From: JBGOUJ01 sp041477005
Lineage (GTDB): Bacteria; Acidobacteriota; Terriglobia; Bryobacterales; JACQDG01
Length of the DNA: 18,198 nt
Assembly: GCA_041477005.1 (NCBI GenBank)
Contig: JBGOUJ010000085.1
Coordinates: 1 to 18,198 of the forward strand
Reading direction: 5' to 3'
Shown: positions 15,597 to 18,198 of the stretch, piece after piece
How positions within the stretch are numbered: the first letter of the stretch is position 1
How the letters are laid out: every line of letters begins with the position of its first letter
The notes under the pieces: generated by a model
Told to the model about the DNA's origin: nothing
Seen by the model: only the letters and a program-made list of their open reading frames with translations
The model's database searches: none
Made by a program: the position numbers and the translations under genes

Positions 15597-15794
15597 GTGA
15601 AGGTTCGCGAAGTCATCCGCGTAGTCGAGGACGATGGGTGGCGCTTGGTGGAGACGGAGGGGAGCCACAGGCAGTTCAAACACCCCCACAAGCCCGGCCG
15701 TGTCACCGTTAGCGGTCACCCTGGTGACGACATGCCCAAAGGAACGCTCGCCTCCGTGATGCGGCAGGCGGGCCTCAAGCGAGGGAAGCGATGA
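15597..15794 (+). CDS. hicA: HicA-family mRNA interferase toxin
   Basis: This 65-residue protein has the double-stranded RNA-binding-like fold of HicA. It shows KVREVIRVVEDDGWRLVET, then GSHRQFKHP with the conserved catalytic His24, and the family ending GTLASVMRQAGL. HicA cleaves mRNA in the cytoplasm and is blocked by HicB. The GTG start has a G-rich stretch (GTGGGGG) just upstream. The stop overlaps the hicB start as ATGA, so the pair is translationally coupled with the toxin gene first, the usual order for hicAB. The 97-bp gap after the broken antitoxin gene probably holds its promoter, but I could not identify convincing boxes there. Confidence 0.92.
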   Translation: MKVREVIRVVEDDGWRLVETEGSHRQFKHPHKPGRVTVSGHPGDDMPKGTLASVMRQAGLKRGKR

Positions 15795-16054
15795 GAAAGC
15801 TCCAGTATTTGGTTTGCATCAATAAGGATCCAGACAGCGATTGGGGGGCGTCGGTTCCGGACCTGCCCGGCTGTGTGGCGACTGGGAAGACGATAGACCA
15901 AGCTCTTCGGCGAATCGAGGGGGCGATCGCGCTCCATATTCGTGGTATGCGCCAAGACGGCCTAGCGCCGCCCCAGCCAAAACAACGTGTGGTGACCCCA
16001 AAGCGCACGTCGCGTCGTGTGGATTTCTTCGCAACCATCGAGGTCGCGGCCTAA
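15791..16054 (+). CDS. hicB: HicB-family antitoxin
   Basis: This 87-residue protein has the partial RNase H-like HicB core: LQYLVCINKDPDSDWGASVP, DLPGC, then TIDQALRRIEGAIALHIRGM. The C-terminus ends VDFFATIEVAA, similar to the terminal VEVAA of short HicB proteins. It should bind and neutralise HicA. There is no added helix-turn-helix or ribbon-helix-helix domain after the core, so this short form may not repress its own promoter by itself. Its ATG overlaps the hicA stop by 4 bp. Confidence 0.9.
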   Translation: MRKLQYLVCINKDPDSDWGASVPDLPGCVATGKTIDQALRRIEGAIALHIRGMRQDGLAPPQPKQRVVTPKRTSRRVDFFATIEVAA

Positions 16055-16134
16055 CTCAGCGCTCAGCGTGGCGGGGATGGGAACTCCCGAGGCTTAGCGT
16101 CGTAGGTCCCGGAAGGCGAGGCGGTGGATCACCG

Positions 16135-16461
16135 TCACCAGCCTCCGAAGGGTAGTTCGTCCGGACGCTGCACTTGCTCGACGAACGGGACCTTGACGCC
16201 GGCCCGCCTGGCAGCGAGGTAAACCTTTCTCGCGCTGGAGCCGGCAGCCACGAGACGGCTGCCGTCCAGAGCGACCCACTGGCCGAGATACTTCTGGCGG
16301 TGCCTGGACAGCCAGCGTAGCTCAGCGGCGAAGTTACCGCCAGTCTCTGCGGAAGTCTTGGCCCACCGGGCCAGGCCGGCCTTTCTGGCAATTTCGCGAC
16401 GGCGCTGCGGAGTGAGGGTGTGCATCCGGCGCTGGCCTCCCCGGCGACCCGTTTCGCCCAT
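16135..16461 (-). CDS. Small DUF5678-like protein
   Basis: From ATG at 16461 the protein has 108 residues. The N-terminus holds a basic stretch (GRRGGQRR, then TPQRRREIARKAGLARWAK) of a kind common in small accessory proteins with possible nucleic-acid binding. The C-terminal half resembles DUF5678 (LRWLSRHRQKYLGQWVALDG, then VKVPFVEQV), whose function is unknown. An internal ATG at 16425 with GGGGAGG about 10 bases upstream is an alternative start. The open frame reaches 16617, but that extension overlaps a likely promoter and looks non-coding. Genes of this family often lie near toxin-antitoxin loci; here it is convergent with hicB, 80 bp away. Function unknown. Confidence 0.72.
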   Translation of the reverse strand: MGETGRRGGQRRMHTLTPQRRREIARKAGLARWAKTSAETGGNFAAELRWLSRHRQKYLGQWVALDGSRLVAAGSSARKVYLAARRAGVKVPFVEQVQRPDELPFGGW

Positions 16462-16603
16462 CACCGCCAGTCTGTCTTTCCGGGTCACTCTTCTATTCCA
16501 GGCGCTGTGCTTGGAAGGACCGCGTCTCCGCTGGCTGCATCCGCATCGCGGGCAGCATCTGTGGCGTATCGGGGACCTGGTTCCGGCCTTGCCCTCTGGG
16601 GCT

Positions 16604-16611
16604 ATTATAAT
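16604..16611. promoter_or_regulatory. Palindromic -10-like element ATTATAAT
   Basis: ATTATAAT is its own reverse complement and contains TATAAT on both strands. It could serve as the -10 box for the DUF5678-like gene on the minus strand, with a leader of about 135 nt, and in principle for a transcript on the plus strand. No good -35 box was found at normal spacing on either strand, so the call is weak. Confidence 0.3.
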
Positions 16612-16777
16612 CAACAACTTGCACGGCCTGAATACGGTTCGTCCGAGCTAACTTGGACAGTCACTGATCTCCAACGTTCCTCGGGGCCTTTCCGCAAGCT
16701 CGCCGCCGCGCGGCTGGATATTGGCTCTCAGCAGGTAGAAGCCCCGGGTTTCCCTCATGGTTTGTGGCCCAAGGCCC

Positions 16778-16806
16778 TTGACCCTAGAGATCCTGGACAT
16801 TACAAT
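16778..16806 (+). promoter_or_regulatory. Near-consensus sigma70-type promoter, possibly leaderless
   Basis: TTGACC (16778-16783) and TACAAT (16801-16806) are each 5 of 6 matches to consensus and are separated by exactly 17 bp. The expected transcription start is around 16812-16814, which coincides with the ATG at 16813. The bases between the -10 box and the ATG are TCCCCC, with no ribosome-binding site, consistent with a leaderless mRNA. Confidence 0.6.
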
Positions 16807-16812
16807 TCCCCC

Positions 16813-17892
16813 ATGCGTAGGCTAACCGTGTTCCTCGCGATTCTCCTGTCGATCGCCACCCTCGCCTTCGGCCAATCCGGGACGAAACGATATCTCTACC
16901 TCAGCATGCCCGATGGGGCTCAGAAGGAAGGCCGTTCCGATCCCCCTGGGATTTTGATTTTCGATATCGACAACGGGCATAAGTTCGTCCGGCGGATTGA
17001 GGTCCCCATTTTTGCCGAAGGTCTTCGAGGCTTCGCCGGGAACCTCAAAACGCATCGTGTTTATTTCGGTTCCACCAATCGTCGCTTGGGAGCTTTCGAC
17101 TTGGAGACCGAAAAGGTCGTCTGGGAAAAGACCTATGAGGCGGGCTGCGATCGATCGTCGATCACGATGGACGGCAAGAAGCTTTACGTTCCTACCGGCT
17201 ATTGGTATACCGGCGAGGACAGCGGGTTTCTCGTCGTCAACGCGGACAACGGCGAGATGATAAAACGAATCCACGTCGGACCGGCAGCTCACAATAGCAT
17301 CGTGAGCCTGGACGGGCGGTGGATGTATCTCGGTACCACAACGATGCTGTCGATCTTTGACACAACCACCGATCGCATGATCCGGCAGATCAAGGACGTG
17401 GGCGAAAAAGGGATCTTCCCTTACACCATGGATAGCAAGAACCGGATCGGCTACGTTTGCCTCGGCGATCATGTGGGCTTTGATGTGGTCAACCTGCAAA
17501 CGGGGAAAGTCCTGCACCGCGTCCTCGCGGGAGATGCACCGATTCCCCACCGCACGCATGGGTCAGCCCTTACGCCCGATGAAACAGAATTGTGGATCAG
17601 CGATCAGGTGGGCCGGAAGCTGTTCATTTACGACGCCACGAAAATGCCCCCGGCGCCCAAGGGCCAGGTCGAATTATCCCAAGGAGGTCATGGGTGGGTC
17701 TGCTTTAGCCTGGATGGCCGGTACGCGTGGTCCCATGCGCCGGAGGTCTTTGACGCCAAGACCAAGAAGCTTGTCGCTACCTTGAAGGATGAACACGGCA
17801 ATCCGGTCAGCGGTTCCAAGTACATCGAAGTCCATTTCCGCGACGGAAAAGTGGTGCAAATGGGCCATGAGTTTGGGCTGGGACGCAAATAG
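16813..17892 (+). CDS. Exported YVTN/YncE-like beta-propeller protein
   Basis: This 359-residue protein starts with a signal peptide (RRLTVFLAILLSIATLAFG), with cleavage likely before Gln21. The mature part is a seven-bladed-type propeller with recurring strands such as GILIFDIDNG, LGAFDLETEK, GFLVVNADNGEMI, MLSIFDTTTDRMI, VGFDVVNLQTGKV and KLFIYDATK. TPDETELWISDQ is a typical YVTN-repeat phrase. The fold is shared with extracytoplasmic binding proteins, and no catalytic site is evident. The ATG is chosen for the signal peptide and the promoter just upstream; the longer open frame from 16420 has no signal and crosses the promoter. It is convergent with a cytochrome c-like gene 33 bp away. Confidence 0.85.
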   Translation: MRRLTVFLAILLSIATLAFGQSGTKRYLYLSMPDGAQKEGRSDPPGILIFDIDNGHKFVRRIEVPIFAEGLRGFAGNLKTHRVYFGSTNRRLGAFDLETEKVVWEKTYEAGCDRSSITMDGKKLYVPTGYWYTGEDSGFLVVNADNGEMIKRIHVGPAAHNSIVSLDGRWMYLGTTTMLSIFDTTTDRMIRQIKDVGEKGIFPYTMDSKNRIGYVCLGDHVGFDVVNLQTGKVLHRVLAGDAPIPHRTHGSALTPDETELWISDQVGRKLFIYDATKMPPAPKGQVELSQGGHGWVCFSLDGRYAWSHAPEVFDAKTKKLVATLKDEHGNPVSGSKYIEVHFRDGKVVQMGHEFGLGRK

Positions 17893-17925
17893 ACCGGCTC
17901 ACTGGTTCCCGCGATCGCTTGCCGT

Positions 17926-18198
17926 TCACGGTTTTTCGAGCAGCTCTTCAACCCGCCAGTAGTCCGTCCGGGTTTGGTTCGCGCCGCGGACCCGGCTCAC
18001 CGTCGCGGGGGTAATCGGTTCGCTGGGCGCGCCGAAGCGCCGGCGGACGAACGACAGTAAGGAAGCAACGTCCGCGTCCGACAAGATCAGCCCGAATCCC
18101 GGCATTTCCCGATCGTCGGTCTTGCCGTTTACCTCTACCGGTCCGCGGACGCCGTGCAGCACGATCTTGATGAGCCGGCTTTCCGGTCCCGCCACCCA
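17926..18198 (-). CDS. Cytochrome c-like protein, C-terminal part only
   Basis: The frame is open to the right edge of the window, so only the last 90 or so residues are seen; the GTG at 18195 is probably an internal valine. The visible part has LIKIVLHGVRGPVEVNG, then MPGFG with a likely axial methionine, then LSDADVASLLSFVRR, a typical C-terminal half of a cytochrome c domain. The conserved tail RTDYWRVEELLEKP is one I associate with Acidobacteriota cytochromes. The CxxCH heme motif should lie outside the window. It probably serves periplasmic electron transfer, perhaps fused to another domain upstream. Confidence 0.75.
   Translation of the reverse strand, partial: WVAGPESRLIKIVLHGVRGPVEVNGKTDDREMPGFGLILSDADVASLLSFVRRRFGAPSEPITPATVSRVRGANQTRTDYWRVEELLEKP

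Larger units (their letters stand above)
16462..16812. other. Gene-poor spacer between divergent genes
   Basis: This 351-bp stretch has no recognisable gene on either strand. The open frames crossing it are extensions of the flanking genes and lack family similarity. It contains a palindromic TATAAT-bearing element at 16604-16611 and a near-consensus promoter at 16778-16806. No tRNA or other structured RNA was recognised. Confidence 0.5.

Noticed and set aside
16462..16617. N-terminal extension of the DUF5678-like protein with a CPRCGC cysteine cluster
   Set aside because: It could suggest a zinc motif, but the extension starts inside the candidate -10 element and is not like the family. The cysteines are probably chance.
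16420..16812. N-terminal extension of the YVTN-type propeller protein by 131 residues
   Set aside because: It has no similarity, would bury the signal peptide inside the protein, and crosses the promoter at 16778-16806.
1..18198. CRISPR arrays, tRNA or rRNA genes, transposases, phage genes
   Set aside because: I looked for regularly spaced direct repeats, tRNA-like T-loop sequences, and integrase or transposase motifs and saw none that could be supported by eye.

Overview
The window looks like part of an Acidobacteriota genome, most likely of the Bryobacterales/Solibacter type. It is GC-rich and full of exported beta-propeller proteins. It encodes a 'PVC-type' propeller/HEAT/cytochrome c fusion and carries two interspersed palindromic repeats of kinds I remember from such genomes. 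The taxonomic call is inference from gene content; no rRNA or other marker gene is present.

Region 1 (1-5796, + strand) is a compact three-gene operon. It encodes a two-domain alpha/beta hydrolase whose 5' end is outside the window, a Tat-exported NodB-type deacetylase, and a 1004-residue exported propeller/HEAT/cytochrome c protein. The first two genes overlap by 4 bp. Together they suggest extracytoplasmic breakdown and oxidation of esterified or acetylated carbohydrate-like material. A repeat-bearing spacer (5797-6035) separates this operon from a convergent TolB/PD40 propeller protein (6036-7607, - strand). Divergent from that gene lies an iron-containing alcohol dehydrogenase (7811-8917, + strand).

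Region 2 (9101-13551, + strand) is the most interesting part. It encodes a HemN-like radical SAM protein, a flavoprotein with the signature motifs of flavin-dependent halogenases, a 4HBT-type thioesterase and a PaaK-like acyl/aryl-CoA ligase. The last three are tightly coupled, with a 4-bp gap and then a 10-bp overlap. The cluster is preceded by a nested inverted repeat running into a perfect extended -10 promoter. I read it as a small candidate biosynthetic pathway in which an acid is activated as a CoA thioester, modified by flavin and radical chemistry, and then released. No carrier protein or flavin reductase is seen nearby. A 77-bp imperfect palindrome follows the cluster.

Region 3 (13777-18198) is accessory in character. 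It holds an exported PQQ-like propeller protein, a frameshifted ribbon-helix-helix antitoxin remnant, an intact hicAB toxin-antitoxin pair, a small DUF5678-like gene on the - strand, and an exported YVTN/YncE-type propeller protein whose promoter is placed so that its mRNA may be leaderless. The window ends in the C-terminal part of a cytochrome c-like protein on the - strand. I saw no rRNA, tRNA, CRISPR array, transposase or phage gene.
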